DNA from: a virus
Direction: 5' to 3' (one strand)
DNA: 37,154 bases
Virus record (IMG/VR): IMGVR_UViG_3300009184_000013
Location: 1-37,154 of that record
The notes beneath the pieces were generated by a model. That model saw nothing but the letters and a program-made list of their open reading frames with translations, made no database searches and was not told the origin of the DNA. A program made the position numbers and the translations under genes. The first letter of the stretch is position 1; every line of letters starts with the position of its first letter. This document shows positions 5,690-11,667 of this stretch, piece after piece.

Positions 5690-5711
5690 GCCCTAGCAAT
5701 TCGCATGGGGT
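5690..5711 (+). promoter_or_regulatory. 5' leader hairpin of early module 1
   Basis: The RNA from promoter 1 should start at about 5687 and fold at once. G5690-U5711 closes a stem with C5691-5693 against G5708-5710, U5694-G5707, A5695-U5706, a bulged A5705, then G5696-C5704 and C5697-G5703 around the loop AAUUC. It is followed by GGTCTTTTAG-type sequence shared with modules 2 and 3. Confidence 0.6.
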
Positions 5712-5729
5712 CTTTTAGGAGAAAGCAAA

Positions 5730-5993
5730 ATGGCAAAACGCCTAACACTTAACCAAATTTATATTGGTCAATTGATTGTCCGCGGTGAACACCTAGATGC
5801 TCAAGTTTACACAATAGCAAAAATAATTGGTTTTAACATTTACGTCATTTGGTTTGAGGGTGAACGCCAATGTGGTCATTGGACAGATTACGGAGATTGT
5901 TACAAACCAACACTTGAGCAAATTGAATATAGTATTCAAGCCAATGGTAAGTTGGCATCAGGGCAAGACATTCAAGAATTGGATTTAGTTTAA
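5730..5993 (+). CDS. Early protein of unknown function
   Basis: First gene of the rightward early block, 87 residues. It has a strong ribosome site (TTAGGAGAAAG) 8 bases before the ATG at 5730. The protein looks like a small beta-rich domain (QIYIGQLIVRG...YTIAKIIGFNIYVIWFEGERQ) with an acidic end. No known family is recognised. Being first after the strongest early promoter, it is likely to be made soon after infection, the typical position for host-takeover or anti-defence proteins, but no activity can be inferred. Confidence 0.65.
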   Translation: MAKRLTLNQIYIGQLIVRGEHLDAQVYTIAKIIGFNIYVIWFEGERQCGHWTDYGDCYKPTLEQIEYSIQANGKLASGQDIQELDLV

Positions 5994-5999
5994 ACAAAT

Positions 6000-6016
6000 G
6001 GGGGGCTAGTCCCCCC
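6000..6016 (+). terminator. GC-rich hairpin between early modules 1 and 2
   Basis: A perfect inverted repeat of six G (6000-6005) and six C (6011-6016) around the loop CTAGT begins 7 bases after the stop of the first early gene. No T-run follows, so this is an incomplete intrinsic terminator. It may pause polymerase or protect the 3' end of the module 1 message. Confidence 0.4.
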
Positions 6017-6017
6017 G

Positions 6018-6040
6018 TTAGGGAAACTACCTACAAAATA
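6018..6040 (+). repeat. 23-bp early-promoter repeat, copy 2
   Basis: Exact copy of 5627-5649, located 14 bases before the -35 of early promoter 2. The identity ends sharply on the right, where G5650 is replaced by A6041. Confidence 0.7.
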
Positions 6041-6054
6041 ATTTTAAATAGTGC

Positions 6055-6082
6055 TTGCATTGGCTATAAGTTACCTTATAAT
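6055..6082 (+). promoter_or_regulatory. Early rightward promoter 2
   Basis: TTGCAT at 6055-6060 and TATAAT at 6077-6082 with a 16-bp spacer. The spacer and -10 contain a perfect inverted repeat TATAAG-ttac-CTTATA (6065-6080), probably an operator for the HTH regulator. The weaker -35 suggests lower activity than promoters 1 and 3. Confidence 0.8.
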
Positions 6083-6090
6083 TCACCCAT

Positions 6091-6109
6091 GCCGCAAACA
6101 TCTTGCGGT
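6091..6109 (+). promoter_or_regulatory. 5' leader hairpin of early module 2
   Basis: CCGCAA (6092-6097) pairs with TTGCGG (6103-6108) around the loop ACATC, closed by a G6091-U6109 wobble. It starts about 3 bases from the likely transcript 5' end and is followed by TCTTTTAG as in the other two modules. Confidence 0.65.
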
Positions 6110-6128
6110 CTTTTAGAAAGCAAATCAA

Positions 6129-6374
6129 ATGACACAAATTAAAACTCTCTCTGATGCAATGGCACAAAAGCGCAACGAAAACGATGCCTTTGAAGCGCGT
6201 TTTGCAAAAGCAAATGCCGCCCATGCCGCCAAGGTTGCCAAGTTCACCCCCCGTACAGATTTGCACCCTGCGGTTGGCGTTCTTATCAATGCCAAAGGCG
6301 TTCGCTACTACGCGTTTGTTGGCGGCGTGTACCGTGAGGGTACGCCCGAACACTTGGCGGCTTTGTTGGCTTAA
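6129..6374 (+). CDS. Early protein of unknown function
   Basis: The 81-residue product has a helical, charged first half (LSDAMAQKRNENDAFEARFAKANAAHAAKVAKF) and a second half with beta strands (VGVLINAKGVRYYAFVGGVYREG) that resembles a small closed domain. No family is recognised. It has its own promoter, a hairpin leader and only a weak purine-rich ribosome site (TTAGAAAG). A plus-strand neighbour follows 13 bases later and probably shares its message. Confidence 0.6.
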   Translation: MTQIKTLSDAMAQKRNENDAFEARFAKANAAHAAKVAKFTPRTDLHPAVGVLINAKGVRYYAFVGGVYREGTPEHLAALLA

Positions 6375-6387
6375 TTAGGGGGTTGCA

Positions 6388-6633
6388 ATGTACGACAAAA
6401 CAACCCATGCCCGCGTAGTTCCTGATAACTACTTTTGGAACAATATGACGGTTGAACAATTGTGGGATAACATTTGCCGCGTTATAGGCAACCCAAAAAA
6501 TTATGCGTTGTCGCATATCAAAGCAGGGATTAACCAACTTGAAAAACGCGGATTGTTTACGCAAGAACAAGCCGCAATTTGTCTTAAAGAAACTCTAAAA
6601 CTGAGAAAAAACAACACTAGGGAAAATACTTAG
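6388..6633 (+). CDS. Early protein of unknown function
   Basis: The 81-residue protein begins 13 bases after the previous stop and has a ribosome site in TAGGGGGTTGCA. It is soluble and helical (TVEQLWDNICRVIGN, SHIKAGINQLEKRGLFTQEQAAICLKETLKLRKN), with a pattern that could be a small winged or three-helix domain. No motif assigns a function. It ends immediately before the third promoter module, whose upstream repeat begins inside its last codons. Confidence 0.6.
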   Translation: MYDKTTHARVVPDNYFWNNMTVEQLWDNICRVIGNPKNYALSHIKAGINQLEKRGLFTQEQAAICLKETLKLRKNNTRENT

Positions 6634-6643
6634 TAAATAATTG

Positions 6644-6671
6644 TTGACCTGTGTATTAGTTGGCTTATAAT
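6644..6671 (+). promoter_or_regulatory. Early rightward promoter 3
   Basis: TTGACC at 6644-6649 and TATAAT at 6666-6671 with a 16-bp spacer. The spacer carries TATTAGTTGGCT, identical to promoter 1 over the last 12 bases. It probably drives the run of genes from 6716 through the recombination cassette. Confidence 0.85.
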
Positions 6672-6679
6672 TCACCCAT

Positions 6680-6696
6680 GCCCTAACTTCTAGGGT
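6680..6696 (+). promoter_or_regulatory. 5' leader hairpin of early module 3
   Basis: CCCTA (6681-6685) pairs with TAGGG (6691-6695) around the loop ACTTC, closed by a G6680-U6696 wobble. The downstream sequence TCTTTTAGAAAG is the same as in module 2, while the stem sequence differs. Confidence 0.65.
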
Positions 6697-6715
6697 CTTT
6701 TAGAAAGAAACCAAA

Positions 6716-6937
6716 ATGACAATCGCAACACCTAAGCAAACAAAGTTTTCCAACATTTCCCGCTATCCCGTTGGCACATTTAGCCGCACTAAGCCTACAT
6801 GGTCAGGCATTGGCAATAGCGGTCAAAAGTATTTGATTCAAACAAATGGAACTTGGTATTACGCCAATGTCAACTTCAAAAGAACTTCCCTTGGTTACAA
6901 GTTAGATGAAGTTTCTAAAGCATTAGAACAACTGTAA
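6716..6937 (+). CDS. Early protein of unknown function
   Basis: The 73-residue product is basic and Ser/Thr/Tyr-rich, with likely beta strands (QKYLIQTNGTWYYANVNFKR) followed by a short helix (KLDEVSKALEQL). No family is recognised. It is the first gene behind promoter 3, with a weak ribosome site. The remaining genes to 8822 follow with overlaps or very short gaps and may all depend on this promoter. Confidence 0.6.
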   Translation: MTIATPKQTKFSNISRYPVGTFSRTKPTWSGIGNSGQKYLIQTNGTWYYANVNFKRTSLGYKLDEVSKALEQL

Positions 6938-6950
6938 AAAGAGGCAAACC

Positions 6951-7043
6951 ATGAAACACAAAATCATTACAACTTTAATTGAATGTGCATTAGCCATCAT
7001 CATCTTTGGCGGCATTGGTGTACTACTGGCATGGCGGGGTTAA
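6951..7043 (+). CDS. 30-residue single-pass membrane peptide
   Basis: An ATG at 6951 with GAGG seven bases upstream opens a 30-codon frame. After a short polar start (MKHKIITTLIE) the rest is one hydrophobic helix (CALAIIIFGGIGVLLAW) ending in RG. The next gene starts two bases after its stop. Such tiny membrane peptides are common in phage early regions and may act on host membrane proteins. The assignment rests on the ribosome site, spacing and a clean membrane helix. Confidence 0.55.
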   Translation: MKHKIITTLIECALAIIIFGGIGVLLAWRG

Positions 7044-7045
7044 GC

Positions 7046-7246
7046 ATGAACACAATGGGTAATTTGTTTGATGAACATGAATCAAAACTTTTACAAGAAT
7101 TTAAATCAATAACGCCTGAACAATTTTCAAAAGAAATATTAGAAAGAAAAATTAAACGGGAATATGAAGCCTTACATACATCAATTGAAACTGATGCAGA
7201 TAGGGCTAACAAAGAAGAATACCCCGATGATGAAAGTGAATTATGA
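7046..7246 (+). CDS. Acidic helical protein of unknown function
   Basis: The start chosen is the ATG at 7046, which follows the stop of the membrane peptide by two bases; an upstream in-frame start at 6983 would overlap that gene. The 66-residue product is strongly acidic and helical (LFDEHESKLLQEFKSITPEQFSKEILERKIKREYEAL), ending in EEYPDDESEL. The acidic tail could mimic nucleic acid or bind a protein partner, which is speculation. The stop overlaps the next start as ATGA. Confidence 0.6.
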   Translation: MNTMGNLFDEHESKLLQEFKSITPEQFSKEILERKIKREYEALHTSIETDADRANKEEYPDDESEL

Positions 7247-7401
7247 ACACACGATTTCTTAAACGCGTTCGCGCTATGTTTGCATCCTACGATGCACCGC
7301 CTGAAGTTATCCGTTCCTACCAACGGCAATGGGTGCGTAGCGTTCGCCGCTTGGGTAATAACTGGCTAGTAGCAAAACCAATAGAAAGAATTGAACAATG
7401 A
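7243..7401 (+). CDS. Basic 52-residue protein
   Basis: A short frame from the ATG at 7243 (overlapping the previous stop) to the TGA at 7399-7401 (overlapping the start of the ERF gene). Both ends are ATGA junctions, so translation is coupled on each side. The product is rich in Arg (RFLKRVRAMFAS, VIRSYQRQWVRSVRRLG) and likely binds nucleic acid or membrane. No domain is recognised. Confidence 0.6.
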   Translation: MNTRFLKRVRAMFASYDAPPEVIRSYQRQWVRSVRRLGNNWLVAKPIERIEQ

Positions 7402-7943
7402 AAAACTTAGCAACCGCATTGGTCAAAGCACAAAAGGCGTTTGGCCCTGCTTTAAAGACATCTACAAACCCGCATTTCAAATCCCGCTACGCTGACCTTG
7501 CCGCTTGCGTTGAAGCGGTTATAGACGCGCTAAACGATAACGGCATTGCGCTTATTCAAAAGAATTACGATTGCGCTAACGGCGTAATGGTTGAAACTAT
7601 GTTTGTGCATGAATCGGGTGAAATGCTTGAATGTGGAATTCTTCATGTACCCGCCAACAAACAAGATGCCCAAGGCTACGGTAGCGCATTAACTTATGCC
7701 CGCCGTTATAGCCTTATGGCGGCTTGCGGCATAGCCCCTGAAGATGACGATGGCAATACCGCGGTGCGTAAAACTACAGTTGACGAAACAATCCTTATAG
7801 ACCACCTAGCCGCTATTGAGGCATCAACTGACCAAGATAGTTTAAAGAACGCCTACAAAGCCGCCTATACCGCTTGTAACGGCAATCCTGATTGGCAAAA
7901 GAAAGTTATTGCCGCAAAAGATAAAGTTAAAGCAAAACTGTAA
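7398..7943 (+). CDS. erf: ERF-family single-strand DNA annealing protein
   Basis: ERF proteins bind single-stranded DNA and anneal complementary strands, promoting phage recombination and genome circularisation. The 181-residue product matches the family: NPHFKSRYADLAACVEAV in the first 45 residues, a central beta region, and the characteristic GYGSALTYARRYSLMAACGI followed by APEDDDGN (residues 93-120). The C-terminal 60 residues form a helical tail. It is directly upstream of a YqaJ exonuclease, giving the usual annealase plus 5'-3' exonuclease pair, and the two genes overlap or nearly touch. Confidence 0.93.
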   Translation: MKNLATALVKAQKAFGPALKTSTNPHFKSRYADLAACVEAVIDALNDNGIALIQKNYDCANGVMVETMFVHESGEMLECGILHVPANKQDAQGYGSALTYARRYSLMAACGIAPEDDDGNTAVRKTTVDETILIDHLAAIEASTDQDSLKNAYKAAYTACNGNPDWQKKVIAAKDKVKAKL

Positions 7944-7966
7944 TGTGGCGCAAAAGGGAAATTCTT

Positions 7967-8599
7967 ATGATTGAAAAAGTTGAACAAGGTACACCCGAAT
8001 GGTTTGCCGCCCGCTTGGGCAATGTCACCGCATCTCGCGTTGCCGATGTAATCGCTAAAACAAAAAGCGGTTATTCAGCATCACGCGAAAATTACATGGC
8101 GCAATTGATTTGCGAACGAATGACGGGTACGGTTGCAGAATCGTACACAAATGCGGCAATGGCTTGGGGTACAGAAACCGAACCGCTTGCCCGCGCCGCT
8201 TATGAGTCCCTAGCCGATGTTTTGGTTGATGAAGTAGGGTATGTTCAGCATCCAACAATTGAACGCGCAGGGGCATCGCCTGATGGCTTGGTAGGTTTGT
8301 TTGGGTTACTGGAAATTAAATGCCCTAACACCGCCACGCACATTGACACATTGATTACTGAACAAGTACCGACAAAGTACATAACGCAAATGCAATGGCA
8401 AATGGTTTGTACGGGTCGGGCTTGGTGTGATTTCGTATCGTTTGACCCACGCCTACCAAGCGGGTTACAAATGTTTGTTAAGCGGGTTGAATTTGATACG
8501 GAATATGCGGCAACGCTTGAAATAGAAGTGGTTAAGTTCTTAGCCGAACTAGATACCAAAATTAGTAAACTGAATGAAAGATTAAACCATGTCAACTAA
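7967..8599 (+). CDS. YqaJ/lambda-type exonuclease
   Basis: This enzyme degrades one strand of double-stranded DNA ends, supplying single strands for the ERF annealase. From the ATG at 7967 the product has 210 residues: GTPEWFAARLGNVTASR at the start, WGTETEPLARAAYE (68-80), ASPDGLVG (D106), LEIKCP (E116, K118) and QMQWQM near 141, which is the complete YqaJ active-site order. This start has an AAGGGA ribosome site; an in-frame ATG at 7943 overlaps the ERF stop (TAATG) and would add eight residues unlike the family. It ends within the next gene. Confidence 0.92.
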   Translation: MIEKVEQGTPEWFAARLGNVTASRVADVIAKTKSGYSASRENYMAQLICERMTGTVAESYTNAAMAWGTETEPLARAAYESLADVLVDEVGYVQHPTIERAGASPDGLVGLFGLLEIKCPNTATHIDTLITEQVPTKYITQMQWQMVCTGRAWCDFVSFDPRLPSGLQMFVKRVEFDTEYAATLEIEVVKFLAELDTKISKLNERLNHVN

Positions 8600-8822
8600 A
8601 TTAGATTTAATCGCCGTAGTGGGCGAATACACCGATGCCCAAGGCAATAACAAAAAACGCTTTGCCAAGGTTGGTACGCTTTGGGATAAAGGGCAGGGCA
8701 TTAGCCTAAAGATTGACAATGTGCCGCTTAATTGGGATGGTTGGCTTAGTGCTAAACCGCCGCTAGAACCCAAAACAACTAAACAATCCGCGCCTGTATT
8801 TGATGACGATGCGCCCTTTTAA
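8589..8822 (+). CDS. Small protein with SSB-like acidic tail, possible ssDNA-binding protein
   Basis: The 77-residue product overlaps the exonuclease gene by 11 bases. Its beta-rich body (KLDLIAVVGEYTDAQGNNKKRFAKVGTLW, then GISLKIDNVPLNWDGW) resembles a minimal OB-like or DUF736-like fold. The C-terminus PVFDDDAPF closely matches the acidic tail of bacterial SSB (DDDIPF), which docks replication and repair proteins. Position after an annealase and exonuclease fits a single-strand binding role. No direct family match is certain. Confidence 0.55.
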   Translation: MSTKLDLIAVVGEYTDAQGNNKKRFAKVGTLWDKGQGISLKIDNVPLNWDGWLSAKPPLEPKTTKQSAPVFDDDAPF

Positions 8823-8919
8823 ATAATACGGGGGGAAAGTTATATCTGTAGCGACCTTTCAGGGTTTTGCGGCGAAATGCGGATGTGATTAGTACCCCCA
8901 CCTTATAGGACATTACAAA
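8823..8919 (+). promoter_or_regulatory. Structured leader upstream of the last early gene
   Basis: A 97-bp non-coding gap. A G-run at 8831-8836 could pair with the C-run at about 8893-8897, closing a domain that contains a small ACCT-ttc-AGGGT hairpin. A ribosome site (TATAGGAC) precedes the ATG at 8920. A possible weak promoter TTGCGG-17-TAGTAC is also present. Which of these matters cannot be told by eye. Confidence 0.3.
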
Positions 8920-9414
8920 ATGAACGATTTATTTGAAGAAGAATATTTGGCAAAGATTAGCGCAGATTATTTAAAAGTTTTGCAAAATGATGGCGGCAAT
9001 TGCCCATGTTGTAAACGCTTTGGTAAGTACAACGGGTTCACCATCACGCATAAGAACGCGCAAGCATTGATTTGGATTTACAAAAGTGCGGGCGTTGATG
9101 GTTGGGTAAACACCGCTAAAAATGCACCACGCGAATTTATGCGGGCTAAAACTTTTACCAATATGCGTTATTGGGGATTGATTGAAGCACACCCAAACGA
9201 TAGCAAAGAAGTTCGCGGGTCGGGCTATTGGCGCATTACTCAAAAGGGAATCAATTACATTAACGGGCAAATGCGCTTGCCAAAGAAAGTATTTGTTTAC
9301 AACCGCAAATTAGTTGGTTACGGTGAACAACAACTTTACTTCAAAGAATGTTTTAAAGAATATTTTAATCTTGAAGAAGCAATGAGTTCAAATTTCAATT
9401 TGGAATCAACTTAA
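8920..9414 (+). CDS. Zinc-binding, winged-helix-like protein, possible regulator
   Basis: The 164-residue protein has a CPCC motif at about residues 28-31 that may bind metal. The section that follows looks like a winged helix (AQALIWIYKSAG, FTNMRYWGLIEAHP, GSGYWRITQKGINYINGQ), as in some phage proteins related to host transcription or replication control. The last third is mixed and ends in an Asn/Phe-rich tail. It is the final gene of the rightward block and overlaps the end of the lysozyme gene by nine bases tail to tail. A late-gene regulator is possible but not shown. Confidence 0.5.
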   Translation: MNDLFEEEYLAKISADYLKVLQNDGGNCPCCKRFGKYNGFTITHKNAQALIWIYKSAGVDGWVNTAKNAPREFMRAKTFTNMRYWGLIEAHPNDSKEVRGSGYWRITQKGINYINGQMRLPKKVFVYNRKLVGYGEQQLYFKECFKEYFNLEEAMSSNFNLEST

Positions 9415-9882
9415 AAACAATGCGCGTTCATCGATGCGGCGGTTCTGTAATCCCCTAAGAACCTTGCCGCCCGCCATGCAATATTTCAGTAATTCTTCTG
9501 CCGCGCCTTCTTTATCGCCGCGTAATAACTTTTGGCGTAGCGTACTTCTTTGAAGTGTTCCCAAACCAACATTAAAAGCAAAACTGCATAGCCCGTCAAA
9601 CATACCTTGTGTAAGTGGTACGGGGCAAAACTTTTCCACGCCGCGTTCAAATCTATCAAGGTCAAATCTAAGAATTGCATTTACTTCATCCATTGAAAAG
9701 ATGCGTTCATCTTCAGGGCGTAACGGCAACCCTGCGCGTTCTTCAATTTTAAGTTTGCCATGTTCGGGGTACATCACATGACCAACCCCGATTGTCCAAA
9801 GTTTAGCAGGGCATCTATACGGGCGTTGCCTAACCCCTTCGTGATGCTGAATCATCTTTATGGCTTTGTCGGAAACTTTCAT
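9406..9882 (-). CDS. Endolysin, GH24 lysozyme
   Basis: The enzyme cuts the glycan strands of peptidoglycan to release progeny. The 158-residue protein shows the T4-type layout: catalytic E15 in MIQHHEG, then LWTIGVGH with T30, and a C-terminal helical lobe with CSFAFNVGLGTLQRSTLRQKL, LLKYCMAGG and LQNRRIDERALF. The triad spacing is E-8-C-5-T, with C24 in place of the Asp of T4 lysozyme, a variant known among phage lysozymes. No signal peptide or SAR segment is visible, so export needs a holin. It is the last gene of the late operon. Confidence 0.92.
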   Translation of the reverse strand: MKVSDKAIKMIQHHEGVRQRPYRCPAKLWTIGVGHVMYPEHGKLKIEERAGLPLRPEDERIFSMDEVNAILRFDLDRFERGVEKFCPVPLTQGMFDGLCSFAFNVGLGTLQRSTLRQKLLRGDKEGAAEELLKYCMAGGKVLRGLQNRRIDERALFLS

Positions 9883-10394
9883 TTGCCAAACGCCCTGCCG
9901 CCAAAGTGGAAAGCAATAATAGATGCAAACAATGCTTGCGTATCAGAATCCCAAAGCATTTCGGCAAGTTCTACAAATGTTGCGCCCTGATGCCAACCGT
10001 AGGCAAACAAACCTACATCAACAAATAACAACAAGAAAAAGAAACCGTAGGTAATGACGGGGCGAACCGATGCGCGTAGGTTACGCATCCATTGCGATGT
10101 ACCTTCATTCAAAGATGTATCGTGCGCGTAGATGGCTTGCATTTCCGCTTGTTGTGCGCCTATTAGGGCTTGCGTAGTATTTGCCGCGGATTCGGTTGCC
10201 AGTTGTTCACTACGGATATGTTCTACGCGTTCTTGCGCTTCAAATCCTAACTTACGCATTTCTAATTCGCGTTCAATCTGCAACCGCGCTAATTGCAGTT
10301 CGTGTAACTTGTCGGCTTTATCTTGAAAAAAATCAAGAATCTTAGGTAAGCCGCCCATCAGAAAAGAAATTAGGGTAGAAAGTAAAGTTAGCAT
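9879..10394 (-). CDS. Probable holin, GTA_holin_3TM-like
   Basis: Holins open the inner membrane at a set time to let endolysin reach the cell wall. The 171-residue protein has an N-terminal hydrophobic segment (LLSTLISFLMGGLPKIL), a long charged coiled coil (about 25-90), a strong membrane helix (VITYGFFFLLLFVDVGLFAYGW) and a final hydrophobic segment (ALFASIIAFHFGGRAFGK). This layout, including the RPVITYG and FHFGGRAF elements, fits the 3TM holin family first named from gene transfer agents. It overlaps the endolysin gene as ATGA. Confidence 0.7.
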   Translation of the reverse strand: MLTLLSTLISFLMGGLPKILDFFQDKADKLHELQLARLQIERELEMRKLGFEAQERVEHIRSEQLATESAANTTQALIGAQQAEMQAIYAHDTSLNEGTSQWMRNLRASVRPVITYGFFFLLLFVDVGLFAYGWHQGATFVELAEMLWDSDTQALFASIIAFHFGGRAFGK

Positions 10395-10402
10395 AATGTT
10401 CC

Positions 10403-10639
10403 TTAAACAAAAATCTGAAATCTGCGGCGGTCGGTGAACATTTCTAGTTCAAGTTGGTTAACCCGCGCCCGCTTGTTATAAAGTTCTACATCCAATTCGT
10501 GATTAACAGTTTCAACTTTATGCGCTTTTATCGCGTTGTCGTAATCTTCTTGTACGCGTTTAACCATCCTATCAAATGCTACAGTTTGTACATCATGCCG
10601 CGCTTGCACGGTTGGATACCATTTACTTGGGATTATCAT
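10403..10639 (-). CDS. Lysis-region helical protein of unknown function
   Basis: The 78-residue product is charged and helical, with a central stretch (FDRMVKRVQEDYDNAIKAHKVETVNHELDVELYNKRARVN) likely to be a coiled coil. There is no membrane segment or signal peptide. It lies between the putative holin and a secreted protein and overlaps the latter as ATGA. A helper of holin timing or a structural protein are both possible; no family is recognised. Confidence 0.5.
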   Translation of the reverse strand: MIIPSKWYPTVQARHDVQTVAFDRMVKRVQEDYDNAIKAHKVETVNHELDVELYNKRARVNQLELEMFTDRRRFQIFV

Positions 10640-10923
10640 TTTTTTTCACGCGCAATTGCATCTTTGTAACCATGAATAATTAACGCCCTAGTTTCTGATG
10701 AATCTGCCGTACCCGCCCATTCAGCAATGTTGTTCCAAATAACTACATAATCTGATGCTTTGCAATATGGCGCATTATTTTTTAGCCATTGAATCATTTG
10801 TTGATGGCGTTCTGATGGGTTATGAATTGTGTAGCCGATGCCATAAAATTCCCGCACATGGCATCCATCTTTGGCAACCGCACCCGCAATCACCAATACA
10901 AATAAAAGTATGAGCCATTTCAT
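10636..10923 (-). CDS. Small exported protein in the lysis region
   Basis: The first 18 residues (MKWLILLFVLVIAGAVAK) are a clear signal peptide or N-terminal anchor. The mature part is about 75 residues with two cysteines (about C21 and C54) that could form a disulfide in the periplasm, and aromatic helices (HQQMIQWLKNNAPYC, DYVVIWNNIAEWAG). It does not look like a spanin, since it has no coiled coil or lipobox. The gene is coupled at both ends. It could act in lysis or in exclusion of other phages. Confidence 0.55.
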   Translation of the reverse strand: MKWLILLFVLVIAGAVAKDGCHVREFYGIGYTIHNPSERHQQMIQWLKNNAPYCKASDYVVIWNNIAEWAGTADSSETRALIIHGYKDAIAREKK

Positions 10924-11651
10924 TCATTTGCCATATCCGTTGCGGCTAGATTGATTCGCGTTTTAAGTGCGGCAATATCTTCTACTTTGTCTTTAAATCC
11001 GATAGCAACATAACCCGCAAACTTACCCATGTCGGGCGGGATGCTACCGCGGCACATAAACTTAACGCCTTGTTTAACACCCCATTCACCAACCTTAGAT
11101 GACGGGTTAAATTCTTCGCATAGAACTTCGCCGTTCAGCATTGCAACCATCGCGCTATTTCTATCTGCGCTTGCGTTAAACAATGATGTAACAGTTCCTT
11201 CTATTTTCTTTTCACGCGTTCCATCGGCATTTAAGGCTAAAACAGTTGTGCGGGAATTGCTTGCCAAGTTTGCTTTGTGAATTAACAAAATTAACCCGTC
11301 AACATCTTTCATCAATGATTGTGCGGGCGGTATTAAATCTTCTTGCTTTGCCAGTTGCGGCATCTTATCTTGCGTAGTAATCGCGTGTAGGATTACTTGC
11401 CGTGAATCCCAAGCAAAGTAACCCGCAAAGAAAAGAAACGATAAAAGGATTACCGTAAACAATTTAAACGGATTATCAACCCATTCAATCAAGCCAATAA
11501 TTTTGTCAACATTGGTTTGATTTTTAGGTTTGTGTTTGGGTTCGGGTTTAGGTTCAGGCGCGGGTTTAGGTTTTGGGGTAGAACGCTTAACGGTGGCTAC
11601 CTTTGCAGGGGCTTTAACGGGTGTTTTAGCGGTTTTCTTAGCCGTGACCAT
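10920..11651 (-). CDS. Membrane protein with Lys/Pro-rich cytoplasmic tail
   Basis: The 243-residue protein starts with about 45 residues of Lys, Pro and Ala repeats (KKTAKTPVKAPAKVATVKR, PKPKPAPEPKPEPKHKPK). One membrane helix follows (FTVILLSFLFFAGYFAWD, about 63-80), then an external domain of about 160 residues with two cysteines, the second in VKFMCRGSIPP. Charge places the N-terminus inside. The Pro/Lys stretch recalls TonB, but here it lies before, not after, the membrane helix. Function is unknown; its site among lysis genes suggests an envelope role. Confidence 0.55.
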   Translation of the reverse strand: MVTAKKTAKTPVKAPAKVATVKRSTPKPKPAPEPKPEPKHKPKNQTNVDKIIGLIEWVDNPFKLFTVILLSFLFFAGYFAWDSRQVILHAITTQDKMPQLAKQEDLIPPAQSLMKDVDGLILLIHKANLASNSRTTVLALNADGTREKKIEGTVTSLFNASADRNSAMVAMLNGEVLCEEFNPSSKVGEWGVKQGVKFMCRGSIPPDMGKFAGYVAIGFKDKVEDIAALKTRINLAATDMANE

Positions 11652-11667
11652 ACCAAGCCCTTATTCA

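Noticed and set aside
6027-6353. Minus-strand frame over the second early module
   Set aside because: It runs antisense to a promoter, hairpin and the gene at 6129 and has no upstream signals.
7943-7966. Earlier ATG start for the YqaJ exonuclease
   Set aside because: The eight extra residues do not resemble the family, and the ATG at 7967 has the better ribosome site; the TAATG overlap with the ERF stop keeps the earlier start possible.
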